Shown here: piece after piece, positions 15,955 to 25,060 of the stretch
How positions within the stretch are numbered: the first letter of the stretch is position 1
Layout of the letters: every line of letters begins with the position of its first letter
Source of the DNA: Bradyrhizobium iriomotense
GTDB taxonomy: Bacteria; Pseudomonadota; Alphaproteobacteria; Rhizobiales; Xanthobacteraceae
NCBI RefSeq assembly: GCF_030160715.1
Contig: NZ_BSOW01000008.1
Coordinates: 62,001 to 126,000, forward strand
Direction: 5' to 3'
Length of the DNA stretch: 64,000 bases
Position numbers and translations under genes: made by a program
The notes under the pieces: generated by a model
Seen by the model: the letters and a program-made list of their open reading frames with translations, nothing else
Database searches by the model: none
What the model was told of the DNA's origin: nothing

Positions 15955-16229
15955 TGGCTGATCTCCTTTTCCGCCGCTCGATCAATTTTTTTGGTCGCAG
16001 GATGTGCCGCTAGGAGCTCTCTGTATAACCGGTCGATCTCGCGCGCCTGATCCGGCGTGACATCCTGGAGATGCGATGATCTCAGCTCATTCTCGGTCGG
16101 TTGGTAGTTGCGACCGTTGCGTATGGGCCATGGTCCTTTGTGAACTGGCGGAACTTGCTCTGCATATCCGACGTTTGCCAACAACGACGACACAACCAAT
16201 GCAGCGCCAAAGATTGTTTTGCTCGACAT
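15951..16229 (-). CDS. Small secreted hypothetical protein, 92 aa
   Basis: A clear signal peptide (SKTIFGAALVVSSLLANVGYA, cleavage after YAE or GYA) precedes about 70 charged, helical residues: HLQDVTPDQAREIDRLYREL and ATKKIDRAAEKEISQ. It has no cysteine and no recognised domain, and would be periplasmic. Its stop codon overlaps the start of the 55-residue gene, making a two-gene unit. G+C content here is visibly lower than in the ben/cat genes. Confidence 0.65.
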   Translation of the reverse strand: MSSKTIFGAALVVSSLLANVGYAEQVPPVHKGPWPIRNGRNYQPTENELRSSHLQDVTPDQAREIDRLYRELLAAHPATKKIDRAAEKEISQ

Positions 16230-16549
16230 GGATCGCTCTCATTTCCTGCACTTTGCCTAGGGGCGAACGTGGGACCAGTGCCAATGGCAAAGACCCTCGT
16301 TGCTGTCGCTCTTCAGAGATCGATTTTGTCGCGGTGTTAGTCCAACAACAGTATGTGATTGGCTTTTCCTTGGAAAATTTCGCGACGAAAATATTTTAGG
16401 GAAAAGGGAATTTTTAGCCGGTAACAGCGATCAACTTATCAGGCCACATTAGATGCGAGATTGCAAATTCCGCTCCCGGTCCGGCGGCGGGCGTCAACTG
16501 TACGTTCGCCAATCCGAGCGCGCGGTGCGAGCGACAACGAAGGGGCAAG
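16230..16549. other. AT-richer intergenic stretch
   Basis: Divergent promoter region between the 92-residue gene and the 89-residue gene. A run around 16360-16420 is notably AT-rich (AAAATTTC...AAAATATTTTAGGG). No gene or clear operator was seen. Confidence 0.4.
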
Positions 16550-16819
16550 ATGAGGATAGTTTTGGCATTAGCCGTTCTTGCAGCGTCGTCATCAGCATTT
16601 GCAGAGCAATCGCCGCTAACGGGAGAACCTTACCGACTGCCTTTGCTGTGCAATAAATCTGGAGAGAAAATCTCGGGACTAACCAAGATTTGCTACTATA
16701 GCTGCGCAAAATCGGAAGGTGCGATGACGGCGACGACGTACGAGGCTTGCCCGCGTTGGACCACACACTGGAAGTTGAACCGAAACGCGCAATTCGGCCC
16801 AAAGGAAAATTCACGGTAG
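16550..16819 (+). CDS. Small secreted Cys-containing protein, 89 aa
   Basis: ATG 16550 follows AAGGGGCAAG. Residues 1-18 are a typical signal peptide (MRIVLALAVLAASSSAFA) with cleavage before EQ. The mature part of about 70 residues has four cysteines (LLCNKSG, ICYYSCAKS, EACPRW), probably two disulfides, and ends in a Trp- and Lys-rich stretch. A plausible small periplasmic protein; no family recognised. Confidence 0.65.
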   Translation: MRIVLALAVLAASSSAFAEQSPLTGEPYRLPLLCNKSGEKISGLTKICYYSCAKSEGAMTATTYEACPRWTTHWKLNRNAQFGPKENSR

Positions 16820-16840
16820 TTGAGCACGCGATTGTTGTTA

Positions 16841-16976
16841 ACTGCACTCAAGACCGCCAAGGCACTCGGCATCGATATCCCGGCGACGTTGCTCAGCCGC
16901 GCCGACGAAGTGATTGGGCCCATCGCATCAGTTGGCGCAGTGAGCGCGATGTCTGAAAGTTGGGGGTAGACCGGAC
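16841..16976 (+). pseudogene. C-terminal scrap of an ABC substrate-binding protein plus its tail repeat
   Basis: 16841-16911 reads ALKTAKALGIDIPATLLSRA and then DEVIG, matching the last residues of the two complete substrate-binding proteins just downstream. No upstream part of the gene is left. Directly after it, 16918-16976 is a copy of the tail repeat seen at 18082 and 35259. It is a relic of a third paralogue or of recombination at its end. Confidence 0.7.
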
Positions 16977-17086
16977 GTGGCTGACCAACTGCAAGAATGT
17001 CGAGATTGACCCGTTGCGGACCTGCGCCCCGCTTGTACGACGGATTGGAACGATGGATACTATCAGCCGGAGTCTTCGGCGAAGAT

Positions 17087-18064
17087 ATGAAACGACGTGA
17101 TTTCATCCTGACCGCCGCTGCTGCTTTGTGCTCATCCATGGGACGAGCCCAACAGGCTTCACCAGTCGTGGGCGTTCTTGGAAATGGACCACAACAAGCC
17201 ATTCGAATGAACTTTGCGCCGGCAAAAGCTCGGCTGGCCGAAATGGGCTATGTCGAAGGACGTAATCTGACCTTGGAGTATCGGGGCGCAGACGATCAAC
17301 TGGATCGGTTGCCTTCTCTAGTCACCGATCTGGTTCATCGCGGGGTGGCTGCCATCTTTGCCCCCTCGGGACCAGCCACCTCTGCCGCAAAGGCTGCGAC
17401 GACGACTATCCCGATAATCTTCTTTACTGGCTTCGATCCGGTTGCGAGCGGTTTTGTGAACAGCCTGAACCAACCGGGCGGCAATGTCACCGGCGTGTTC
17501 ATTCTTGCTCCGGATTTGATCTTCAAGCGACTGGAGCTCCTTCACGAATTGGTTCCAGCAGCCAAGACTATTGCATTCCTCTACACCCAAACCGCCATCA
17601 AATCGGGAGATCTCTCCTACGAAAACCTGCGGCACACGGCAGAAGCGATTGGCGTGAAATTGCCCTTTTTTAACGTGACTGGTCCCAGTGATCTCGATCA
17701 GAGTTTCGCAAGGGCTGAAGGCGAAGGCGCTGGCGCCGTGATTGTGCACAGCGACTCTGTGTTCCTGAACAACCGTCAAAAGATAATCGCGCTGGCGGCT
17801 CACTACAAACTGCCCGCAATTTATTTCGTCCGCGAATACGCCGCAGAAGGTGGCTTGATAAGCTACGGACCAAACTATACCGATGCTTATCGTCAAGTTG
17901 GCGACATTGTTGGTCGCGTGCTGAAAGGCGAAAAACCTGAGAACTTGCCTGTCCGGCAGGTTAATACAAAGATAGAGCTTGTCATCAACGCGAAAACTGC
18001 AAACTCACTTGGGCTTACGGTTCCCAGTTCGCTGCTCGGCCGCGCCGACGAGGTGATCGAATAG
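17087..18064 (+). CDS. ABC transporter substrate-binding protein (pfam04392-like), paralogue 1
   Basis: A 325-residue periplasmic binding protein of the family widely expanded in Bradyrhizobium. It begins MKRRDFILTAAAALCSSMGRAQQ, a Tat-like signal peptide, so ATG 17087 is chosen over the upstream frame extension. Then come PVVGVLGNG, the GYVEGRNLTLEYRGAD segment and the usual end LGLTVPSSLLGRADEVIE. No permease or ATPase genes are adjacent, so it is an orphan binding component; ligand unknown. About 49% of residues appear shared with paralogue 2 by eye (not computed). Confidence 0.88.
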   Translation: MKRRDFILTAAAALCSSMGRAQQASPVVGVLGNGPQQAIRMNFAPAKARLAEMGYVEGRNLTLEYRGADDQLDRLPSLVTDLVHRGVAAIFAPSGPATSAAKAATTTIPIIFFTGFDPVASGFVNSLNQPGGNVTGVFILAPDLIFKRLELLHELVPAAKTIAFLYTQTAIKSGDLSYENLRHTAEAIGVKLPFFNVTGPSDLDQSFARAEGEGAGAVIVHSDSVFLNNRQKIIALAAHYKLPAIYFVREYAAEGGLISYGPNYTDAYRQVGDIVGRVLKGEKPENLPVRQVNTKIELVINAKTANSLGLTVPSSLLGRADEVIE

Positions 18065-18081
18065 GCGAGGTGATGTCGCCT

Positions 18082-18179
18082 ATTGGCCCGTCGCGTCGAT
18101 TGGCTCGGTGCAGCGATATGTCTGAAGTTGACGGCGGACCGGAAGTAGCTGGCCGACTGTAAAAGCGAGCGATTGACCC
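18082..18179. repeat. 98-bp tail repeat, copy A
   Basis: Begins 17 bp after the paralogue 1 stop codon. It matches 28225-28322 at 95 of 98 positions by direct comparison. More diverged relatives lie at 16918-16976 and 35259-35317. All but the last follow a RADEVIE-type gene end. Confidence 0.85.
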
Positions 18180-18290
18180 AATTGAGACATCGGGCCGGGC
18201 TCAGCGGACCTTGGGTCAAACCAAATTCCACCCATATGAGCGTACTCGTTTGAGCCGCTACGATGCTTCGTCCAGAGCTTTGGGGCCAGG

Positions 18291-19268
18291 ATGCGACGAC
18301 GCGAGTTCATAATGGCGACTACGGCAGCAGCCTTGCCACTCGCGGCTCGGGCGCAGCAGCAGCCGATGCCGGTGATCGGTTTCCTCCACAGCGCATCGCC
18401 CGGTCCACACGCGGACCTTGTGCGCGCGTTCCGCCAGGGCCTGAACGAAACTGGCTATGTCGAGGGCAAGAACGTGGCGATCGAATACCGCTGGGCGGAG
18501 GGCCAAAACGACCGACTGCCGGCCCTGGCGGCTGATCTGGTTCGTCGTCAGGTGAACGTGATCGCAGCGCCCTCTAGAACTGCGGCACTTGCGGCCAAGG
18601 CTGCGACCAAGACGATTCCGATCGTGTTCGAGTTAGGAGACAATCCGGTCGAGCTTGGCTTGGTCAACAGCCTAAACCGACCGGGCGGCAACCTCACGGG
18701 CGTGACCTCGTTGAATACAGAGATTGGGCCGAAGCGGCTGGAGCTGCTGCACGAGTTGGTGCCCACGGCGTCCATCATCGCCCTGCTCGTAAATCCGACT
18801 AATCCCGGGCTTGCAGAAAACTTATCGAGAGACCTGGAGGCAGCGGCCCGAAACCTCGGGCTGCAGCTTCATGTCGTTCATGCAAGCACCGATCGCGACA
18901 TCGACACCATCTTCGCAACCCTCGTCCAACGGCGAGCAGGCGGGCTCGTGATCGGCAACGATGCATTCTTCGTTAACCAGATCGCACAGCTCGCCGCTCT
19001 GACCGTCCGTCACGCGTTGCCCACCATCTTCCAGACTCACGAGTTCGCGGCGGCCGGCGGCTTGATCAGCTACGGTACCAATCTTAAGGACCTGTTCCGA
19101 CAAGTTGGCGTCTACACCGGCCGGATCCTCAAGGGTGAGAGGCCGGCCGATATGCCTGTGCAGCAGGCCACGAAGGTCGAGCTGATTATCAATCTCAAGA
19201 CCGCCAAGGCGCTCGGCCTCACCGTCCCACTCTCGCTACTCGGCCGCGCCAACGAGGTAATCGAGTAA
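18291..19268 (+). CDS. ABC transporter substrate-binding protein (pfam04392-like), paralogue 2
   Basis: Also 325 residues. It starts MRRREFIMATTAAALPLAARAQQQ (Tat-type signal with cleavage after ARA) and follows the same plan as its neighbour: PVIGFLHSASPG, GYVEGKNVAIEYRWAE, NRPGGNLTGVTSL, then LGLTVPLSLLGRANEVIE. Relative to paralogue 1 it is more G+C-rich, so the pair is not a recent duplication. No transport partners are adjacent. ATG 18291 is the only sensible start. Confidence 0.88.
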   Translation: MRRREFIMATTAAALPLAARAQQQPMPVIGFLHSASPGPHADLVRAFRQGLNETGYVEGKNVAIEYRWAEGQNDRLPALAADLVRRQVNVIAAPSRTAALAAKAATKTIPIVFELGDNPVELGLVNSLNRPGGNLTGVTSLNTEIGPKRLELLHELVPTASIIALLVNPTNPGLAENLSRDLEAAARNLGLQLHVVHASTDRDIDTIFATLVQRRAGGLVIGNDAFFVNQIAQLAALTVRHALPTIFQTHEFAAAGGLISYGTNLKDLFRQVGVYTGRILKGERPADMPVQQATKVELIINLKTAKALGLTVPLSLLGRANEVIE

Positions 19269-19801
19269 GTTTTGCTGCGGTGCATGGGTCTGCACATGGC
19301 CGATACTGTTGAAAAAGTCCCATGTGGCGCGCATGCCTATTTTCTGAAAGTTACTGATGCGCTCGATGTCGTTGGACGCGGAGAGCCGCGTCAGGATCGC
19401 TCTGAGGTCTTCCTAGCTTTACTGCGTAGGCTCTTATTGCGTGTACTCGACCTGCGCTGATTTCGGCGAGATTCTCGCGGCAGTACTACTTTTGACTTTT
19501 TCAACGGAATCGGCCCGAAGGCGAAGTTCGAACCAGCTCTGGACTTTTCTGGTCATCGGGGCAAAGCGGAAGTGGTTGGCCATGACCCATACGACGTGAT
19601 TGACCCAACTGCGACATTGGCGACCTCCCAATACTTCGTTAGAATGTTCCCTGCACAACCAATCGGCGTGCGATTTTTAAGGTCAATTCAGTTTTCTGGT
19701 CAGCCGGGAAGTCGAGTGAAGTGCCGGGAGTTCATGGCGCTCGTCGGCAGGGCGACGGCTACTTGACTCACTAACCGGCTACCCTTCCAAGGGAGCTTTT
19801 C
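19269..19801. other. Intergenic region of degenerate repeat
   Basis: No gene seen. 19490-19620 carries a worn relative of the tail repeats (GAACCAGCTCTGGACTTTTC...CATGACCCATACG..TGATTGACCCAACTGCGACATT). 19262-19290 (TTTTGCTGCGGTGCATGGGTCTG) recurs at 28200-28220 (GTTGCTGCGGTGCATGAGTC), showing that the two gene ends share ancestry. Confidence 0.5.
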
Positions 19802-20605
19802 ATGATCAACTCAAACGTCACCCGCAGAATGGTGATTGGCGGCCTTCTGGCAGGAGCAGGCGCGGCCACGGTTGCTTCGTCAAGCGCATTCATCGACAAC
19901 GCGCGTGCTCAATCCGCGCAAAAAACCTTCGTTCTGGTTCCTGGCGCCTTTTACGGAGCTTGGTCCTGGCATCGCGTCACGGACAGGCTCGAAAAGCAGG
20001 GTCATAAAGTGTATCCACTTACCCTCACCGGATTGGCAGACCGCTCACACCTACTGAACAAGGACATAACTCTCGACACGCACATAACAGACATCGCCAA
20101 TCTCATCGAATGGGAAGACCTCGCCGACATTTGCCTTGTCGCCCATTCTTACGGCGGTTATCCGGCATCGGGCGCGCTCGAGCGCATCGGAAATCGTGTC
20201 TCGTCCATCGTCTGGGTCGATGCATTAAAGCCCGCGGATGGTCAATCATTTCATGACGAGCTGGGCTTTAAAGTAGAAGATGGCGTGATCGGCGCTCCAC
20301 CCCCTAAAGCGGTCCGTCCGGACGCCTTTAACGATCCCAAAGATGCTGCTTGGGTCCTGTCGAAAATGACCCCGCACCCGACCGGCACGTGGCTGCAACC
20401 AGTGAAGCTCTCAGGTGCGCGCGAAAGGGTCGCGAAAAAGACCTACATCCGCTTGCCCAAGTTTCCGTTAGCCGCTTTGGACAAGGCACTTGGAGAGTGC
20501 AAGGCTGACAAGTCTTGGACCGTCCTAGAAAATACGACCTCGGGCCACTCTGTGATGATTAACGAGCCGGATTGGTTGACGAACGTTCTGCTGCAGGGAT
20601 CGTGA
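19802..20605 (+). CDS. Alpha/beta hydrolase, esterase / hydroxynitrile-lyase type, exported
   Basis: A 267-residue protein with a twin-arginine-like signal (NVTRRMVIGGLLAGAG, residues 5-20) and a mature alpha/beta-hydrolase domain. It shows the oxyanion strand FVLVPGAFYGAWSWHRV, the nucleophile elbow VAHSYGG, the acid strand IVWVDALKP and the catalytic His in TSGHSVMINEP. The short lid and these motifs fit the plant-esterase/hydroxynitrile-lyase-like branch. It should act in the periplasm on a small ester; substrate unknown. It is monocistronic, preceded by AAGGGAGC. Confidence 0.87.
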   Translation: MINSNVTRRMVIGGLLAGAGAATVASSSAFIDNARAQSAQKTFVLVPGAFYGAWSWHRVTDRLEKQGHKVYPLTLTGLADRSHLLNKDITLDTHITDIANLIEWEDLADICLVAHSYGGYPASGALERIGNRVSSIVWVDALKPADGQSFHDELGFKVEDGVIGAPPPKAVRPDAFNDPKDAAWVLSKMTPHPTGTWLQPVKLSGARERVAKKTYIRLPKFPLAALDKALGECKADKSWTVLENTTSGHSVMINEPDWLTNVLLQGS

Positions 20606-21113
20606 CAACGGAGAGGCAGCCTTCTTCGAGTCGGTAATGCGAACCTAGGTCGGATGGCCTGTGCACGTCCGACCTCCGTTCATGGCCCATCCCTGACCTC
20701 TGGCGATGTCCGCTTTCGCGCCGCTGTTGAGGGCATAGCAGACATCAGTCGTGGACGAGGCGGCGGAGACGACCGGGCCGTCGTGCGGGTTCTCGGCGAG
20801 GCCCGGCGCACCATCAACGCCAGCAATGCCGGGATCGCCGAGGAGGAGCGCAAGGCGGCGCGGCGGTTGCCACGCGGGACCCTCAACCGCCGAAGCGTAC
20901 GATCTGATCAAGCTGATCACGCATGCTCAGTACGCGCTCTTCCGACTCTGGCCCTCGCGTCGGACCGCGATGGTTGATTTGGCGTCTGCTGCTGGAAGTA
21001 GACCGGCCGTCCTCAGGGTCTGACCCAACCGGCGCGAATGACCCATCTCGGACATGGGCATAGCCAGACATCGCCCCACAATCGTGCTATATCACCATTC
21101 AATTTCCCCGAGG
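20606..21113. other. Intergenic region of repeat remnants
   Basis: Several short frames exist on both strands but none looks coding. 20967-21055 (GATTTGGCGTC...GGAAGTAGACCGG...TGACCCATCTCGGACAT) belongs to the same worn repeat type as 16918-16976. It lies immediately before the cyclase gene. Confidence 0.45.
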
Positions 21114-21125
21114 ATGGGGGCCATC

Positions 21126-22862
21126 GTGAGCAGCGAGCACGTAGAGCGGCGACTGGCGGCCATTCTGGCGACGGATGTCGTGGGCTACAGTCGCCTGATG
21201 GGCGCGGATGAGTTGGGCACATTCGAAAGAATTCGGGCGCACCGCAAAGAATTGTTTGAGCCAGAAGTCGCACGGCACCACGGCCGCATTTTCAAACTCA
21301 TGGGCGATGGCCTCTTGGCCGAATTTGCCAGCGTCGTAGATGCTGTAAGTTGCGCGATCGTGCTGCAGCGCTCCATGCTCGAGCGCAACAGCGGTGTTTC
21401 ACCCGAGCGACGCATCGATGTGCGAATCGGAATCAATCTTGGTGAAGTGATCGTCGAGGATGGGGATCGTCACGGCGATGCCATCAATTTAGCCGCACGT
21501 CTCGAACAATTGGCTCGTCCCAACGGCATCTGTGTCTCAGACAAGGTGAGAATTGAAGTCGAGGGCAGGATCGACATTCAGTTCGAAAACGGCGGCGAAC
21601 AACGGCTAAAAAACATCGCGCAGACAGTCAAGGTTTTCCATTGGCGGCCTGACGGAGCACCGCCATTGGTGCTTGCAAGCACTGGTGCCGACGGGGCCCG
21701 CGATGTCGCACCGGCAAACGCCGGAGCGAAGCCGTCACTGGCCCTTTCCCCTTTTGAAGTCTTGGGCCGTGACGCACAAGCTGTAGCACTCACCATAGGT
21801 GTGAACGAGGCGGTGGCGTCATCGCTCGCTAATCTTACTGGTATATCGCTGGTTACCGCGCCCAGTGAGGCTGGCTATCGTGCCATTGGCAGCGTTCAGA
21901 GTTCTGGATCGCGCTTTCGGGTCACCGTGAAGCTTCTCGATCAACATTCGAAGAAGCAGTTTTGGTCAGAGCATTTTGACGAAGACGCAGTAGCCTCATT
22001 TGATGCTGCGGATAGTCTGGCTTTTCGTATCTGCTCGGCGTTGCGATACGAAATCTACGAACGAGAGGCAGAACGATCACGCCTGCGCACCCTGGAGGAG
22101 CAGACCAGCGAGGAACTGATGGGCCAGGCGGGTCATATACTATTGAATTCGAGACGAGCTGATTACGAGCGGTCTGTCACGCTTATCGACCTTGTCGTAA
22201 AGCGAGATCCGAACAACTTCATGGCGCTCGCAATCAGAGCGTGGGGAGCGATGGTGGAGGTGATTTGTGGGTATCGGGAGGTCTCGCCAGCCGACTCGAA
22301 AATTGCACTACAATTGGTGCGCAAAGCGACCGAACTCAACGGACGCAGCGATTTTGCGCATCTTATCTATGGAGAAATCCTTCTTTACCTCAAGCGCGAT
22401 CTCGATGCGGTCGTTCGTCAAGCAAAGCGTAGTTTAGAGCTGAACCCCAACTATGCATTGGCTTTCGATCTGCATGGCATGGCAATGATGTATGCCGGCG
22501 ATGTAGAGGCGGGTCTGAATGAGTGCAGGCGCGCCTTGGAAGCCAATCCTCGATTCCCGGCAAATAACTGGTTCATGGAGAGTATGGCGGTTGGCAATTT
22601 CCTTCGAGAAGATTACCGAGCCGCCATCGAGTGGGCTCGGCGCTCCGATCAAATCCACGGTGAGATTCCGCGGTGCCTGTTGCTCCTGGCTACCTGTTGC
22701 AGTCATGCTGGAGCAGTCGCGGAGGCAGCAAAGGAAGCCGACCGCCTGATGCAGGCCTGCCCGGACTTTCGTATTCGCGACCTGAGACGCTGGCCATTTG
22801 CCCGGGAGCAGGACTGGGCTCGATTTATCGAGGGCCTCGTGCAAGCCCGGCTACCCCAGTGA
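21126..22862 (+). CDS. Class III adenylate/guanylate cyclase with TPR tail
   Basis: About 578 residues. The N-terminal cyclase domain (1-170) has the metal-binding Asp in ATDVVGYSRLM, the FKLMGDGLLAEF hairpin with the second Asp, and the INLAARLEQLA helix. The middle (about 215-330) resembles the TolB/FlgO-like domain often fused to such cyclases. The C-terminal 230 residues hold TPR-type helices (AKRSLELNPNYALAFDLHG; CRRALEANPRFPANNW). No membrane segment is seen, so it is soluble. GTG 21126 gives the family start (M)SSEHVERRLAAIL; ATG 21114 is the alternative. Such genes are numerous in Bradyrhizobium and their signals are mostly unknown. Confidence 0.87.
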   Translation: MSSEHVERRLAAILATDVVGYSRLMGADELGTFERIRAHRKELFEPEVARHHGRIFKLMGDGLLAEFASVVDAVSCAIVLQRSMLERNSGVSPERRIDVRIGINLGEVIVEDGDRHGDAINLAARLEQLARPNGICVSDKVRIEVEGRIDIQFENGGEQRLKNIAQTVKVFHWRPDGAPPLVLASTGADGARDVAPANAGAKPSLALSPFEVLGRDAQAVALTIGVNEAVASSLANLTGISLVTAPSEAGYRAIGSVQSSGSRFRVTVKLLDQHSKKQFWSEHFDEDAVASFDAADSLAFRICSALRYEIYEREAERSRLRTLEEQTSEELMGQAGHILLNSRRADYERSVTLIDLVVKRDPNNFMALAIRAWGAMVEVICGYREVSPADSKIALQLVRKATELNGRSDFAHLIYGEILLYLKRDLDAVVRQAKRSLELNPNYALAFDLHGMAMMYAGDVEAGLNECRRALEANPRFPANNWFMESMAVGNFLREDYRAAIEWARRSDQIHGEIPRCLLLLATCCSHAGAVAEAAKEADRLMQACPDFRIRDLRRWPFAREQDWARFIEGLVQARLPQ

Positions 22863-23160
22863 CTCAGTTGCCAGTCCAAGGCCGGTTGCAGCCACATTGA
22901 GACAACGGGAATTGTTCGCCCTGCTTCCAATGACGGAGCCTGTATTCGCCTTGATAACCAACGACTGCTCCTGGCCCCTAAGAGACATGCCGACGAACGC
23001 TGAAATTGTCCGCTTATCGGGGTGGATCGGAAGTGATCGCAAGACGGTCAAAACGCCGCATTTGATCCGACTCAGACATGTGTACCTTCTAGTGGCGGGA
23101 TGTGACGGGCAAAATCGTCAGGACTGACTCGCGAAGATCTCGAACGAAGGGCGCGAAAAT
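22863..23160. other. Intergenic region of degenerate repeat
   Basis: Worn repeat text (GTCCGCTTATCGGGGTGGATCGGAAGTGATCGC...GATCCGACTCAGACATG) follows the cyclase. No gene seen. Confidence 0.4.
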
Positions 23161-23290
23161 GTGCTTGCTTGGCCGACGGGCGGATGCGCAGAAAGTCGAC
23201 TGTCCAATTCCGTAGCTCGCGGCAGATGAAGCGTCGTACGTAACCGGCCCGGTCCATGGGAGAGGCGGCCAGTTCACGACGCGAGACGAA
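23161..23290 (+). pseudogene. C-terminal remnant of a short-chain dehydrogenase
   Basis: The frame reads LGRRADAQKVDCPIP, stop, LAADEASYVTGPVHGRGGQF. This is the conserved end of SDR enzymes (LGR.....V......LAADEASYVTG....DGG) with a TAG in place of the Phe usually found before LA. Nothing of the Rossmann N-terminus is recognisable upstream. Around it, 23291-23677 has no gene; it should contain the promoter of the ABC operon. Confidence 0.5.
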
Positions 23291-23677
23291 GGCCGGCCCA
23301 CCAAAGGAGCACTTGATTTCCTGATGCGACCGGCGACAATGACGTCGCGCCAGTATTCCGGTACCAAGTTTTTATAAGACGGGGAAAACTCGCTCAGCGA
23401 AGGCAATACGACTGCGGTGCGAGGGAGGATACCGGTATGGCGGTATGGTTCATGCGCTGGCTGCAGTGCCTGCTCTGTGAAGACTTCACCCCACTTCGCG
23501 CCGAAATCAGCACCGGCGCTGGCACAGCGGGAACGCCAACAAACGATCGTCGAGACGACCTCTTGCGCACGCGACAACGTGCGCATGCGTTGAACCACGG
23601 GGGTGCGATAGGCTGAAAGGGCTCCAAGCCGGCGTCAGACCGGCCGAAGGGCATCACCATCACCAGGGGAGGAATGT

Positions 23678-24988
23678 ATGACGACGGTAACCCGACGTAA
23701 CGTTCTCAAGAGCGGTGCCGCGGTTGTAGGCGGCATGGCCGGCATCCTGGCCACCGGCCGTGCGCCCGCTTTTGCACAGGGCACGACAGTGCACTGGCTG
23801 CGTTGGAACGATTTCGTGCCGGCTTCCGATCAGCTGCTGCGCAAGGAGCTGCTGCCTGAAGCCGAGAAGGCGCTTGGAATCAAGATCAATCTCGAGACGG
23901 TGAACGGTAACGACCTGCAGCCGCGCGTGACCGCGTCCGTTCAATCGGGAAGTGGTCCTGATCTCATTATGGTCTTCAACAATCAGTCGGCCCTCTACGC
24001 GGAGAGCGTGGTCGACCTCAGCGATCTCGCCGAGGAGGTATCGAGCAAGGAAGGCGGGCTCTACAAATACTCGCGCGCCGTCACCAGCGACGGCAAGAAG
24101 TTCAACGCGATGCCGTGGACGATCGTCGGTGCCATGAACGCGTACCGCAAGTCCTGGTTCGAAGAGGTCGGGGTCACGAAATTTCCCGAGACCTGGGAGG
24201 CCTACTACGACGCCGGCAAGAAGTTGAAGGCAAAGGGCCGTCCGCTCGGCCAGGCTGTCAGTCATTCCTTCGGCGATCCGCCGACGTTCGTCTATCCGCT
24301 GCTGTGGTCGTACGGCGGCAAGGAGGTGGAAGCCGACGGGAAGACGGTGGCAATCAACAGCAAGAACACGATCGACTCCGTCAAGTTCATGACAAGCTTC
24401 TACAAGGATACCTGCGACGAGGGCGGCCTGGCGTGGGACGACACCAGCAACAACCGCGCGTTCCTGTCGCAGACCATCTCGTCCACGCTCAATGGCGCGT
24501 CGATCTACATCGAGTCGCTGCGCAATCCGGACAAGTACATCACCGAGAAGGGTGCCCCGCTGAAGACCGATATCCGGCATGCGCCTCTGCCCAAGGGACC
24601 ACAGGGGCAGTTCGGTCTGCATACGTTCTTCTCGCACATGCTGATGAGCTACTCGCAGAACCAGAAGGCGGCGAAGGACCTATTGAGGTGGGTACATACT
24701 CCCGCAAACTACGAGAAGTGGTTCATCTCACAGAAGGGCTTCGCCACGCCGCCGACGGCGCAGTGGGAAAGCCACGAGCTGTGGCTCGCGGATCCGGTGA
24801 TGGACCCCTTCAAGGTCGCAGGCAAGCTCGGCCAGGCCCCCGGCTTCGCCGGCCCCGCACGCAAGCAGGCGGCCGAGGCGCTGACCAAATACGTCATCGT
24901 CGATATGTACGCGAAGGCAATCCAGGGCGCGTCGGCGGAGGATGTCGTGAAGTGGGCGGAAAGCGAGCTCAAGAAGATCTACACTTGA
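23678..24988 (+). CDS. ABC importer substrate-binding protein, sugar type
   Basis: A 436-residue family-1 extracellular binding protein with a Tat-type leader (TRRNVLKSGAAVVGGMAG, cleavage near FAQG). The core shows LRWNDFVPASDQ, QSGSGPDLIMVFNNQ, KFNAMPWTIVGAMNAYRKSW and YTNKPTWEAYYDAGKKLK-like segments typical of oligosaccharide, glycerol-phosphate and polyol binders. ATG 23678 follows GGGGAGGAATGT. It is the first gene of the four-gene importer that ends at 28010; ligand cannot be told from sequence. Confidence 0.9.
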   Translation: MTTVTRRNVLKSGAAVVGGMAGILATGRAPAFAQGTTVHWLRWNDFVPASDQLLRKELLPEAEKALGIKINLETVNGNDLQPRVTASVQSGSGPDLIMVFNNQSALYAESVVDLSDLAEEVSSKEGGLYKYSRAVTSDGKKFNAMPWTIVGAMNAYRKSWFEEVGVTKFPETWEAYYDAGKKLKAKGRPLGQAVSHSFGDPPTFVYPLLWSYGGKEVEADGKTVAINSKNTIDSVKFMTSFYKDTCDEGGLAWDDTSNNRAFLSQTISSTLNGASIYIESLRNPDKYITEKGAPLKTDIRHAPLPKGPQGQFGLHTFFSHMLMSYSQNQKAAKDLLRWVHTPANYEKWFISQKGFATPPTAQWESHELWLADPVMDPFKVAGKLGQAPGFAGPARKQAAEALTKYVIVDMYAKAIQGASAEDVVKWAESELKKIYT

Positions 24989-25060
24989 GCGCGCGCGCAA
25001 CGGGTCCATGCGGCTGCGAGGTGGCAGTCGTATGGGCCGGGCGCATCGAGGTGAAGCGAA

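Noticed and set aside
23089..23598. 169-codon minus-strand frame before the sugar importer
   Set aside because: No family, no ribosome site, and the opposite strand holds an SDR remnant that explains part of it.
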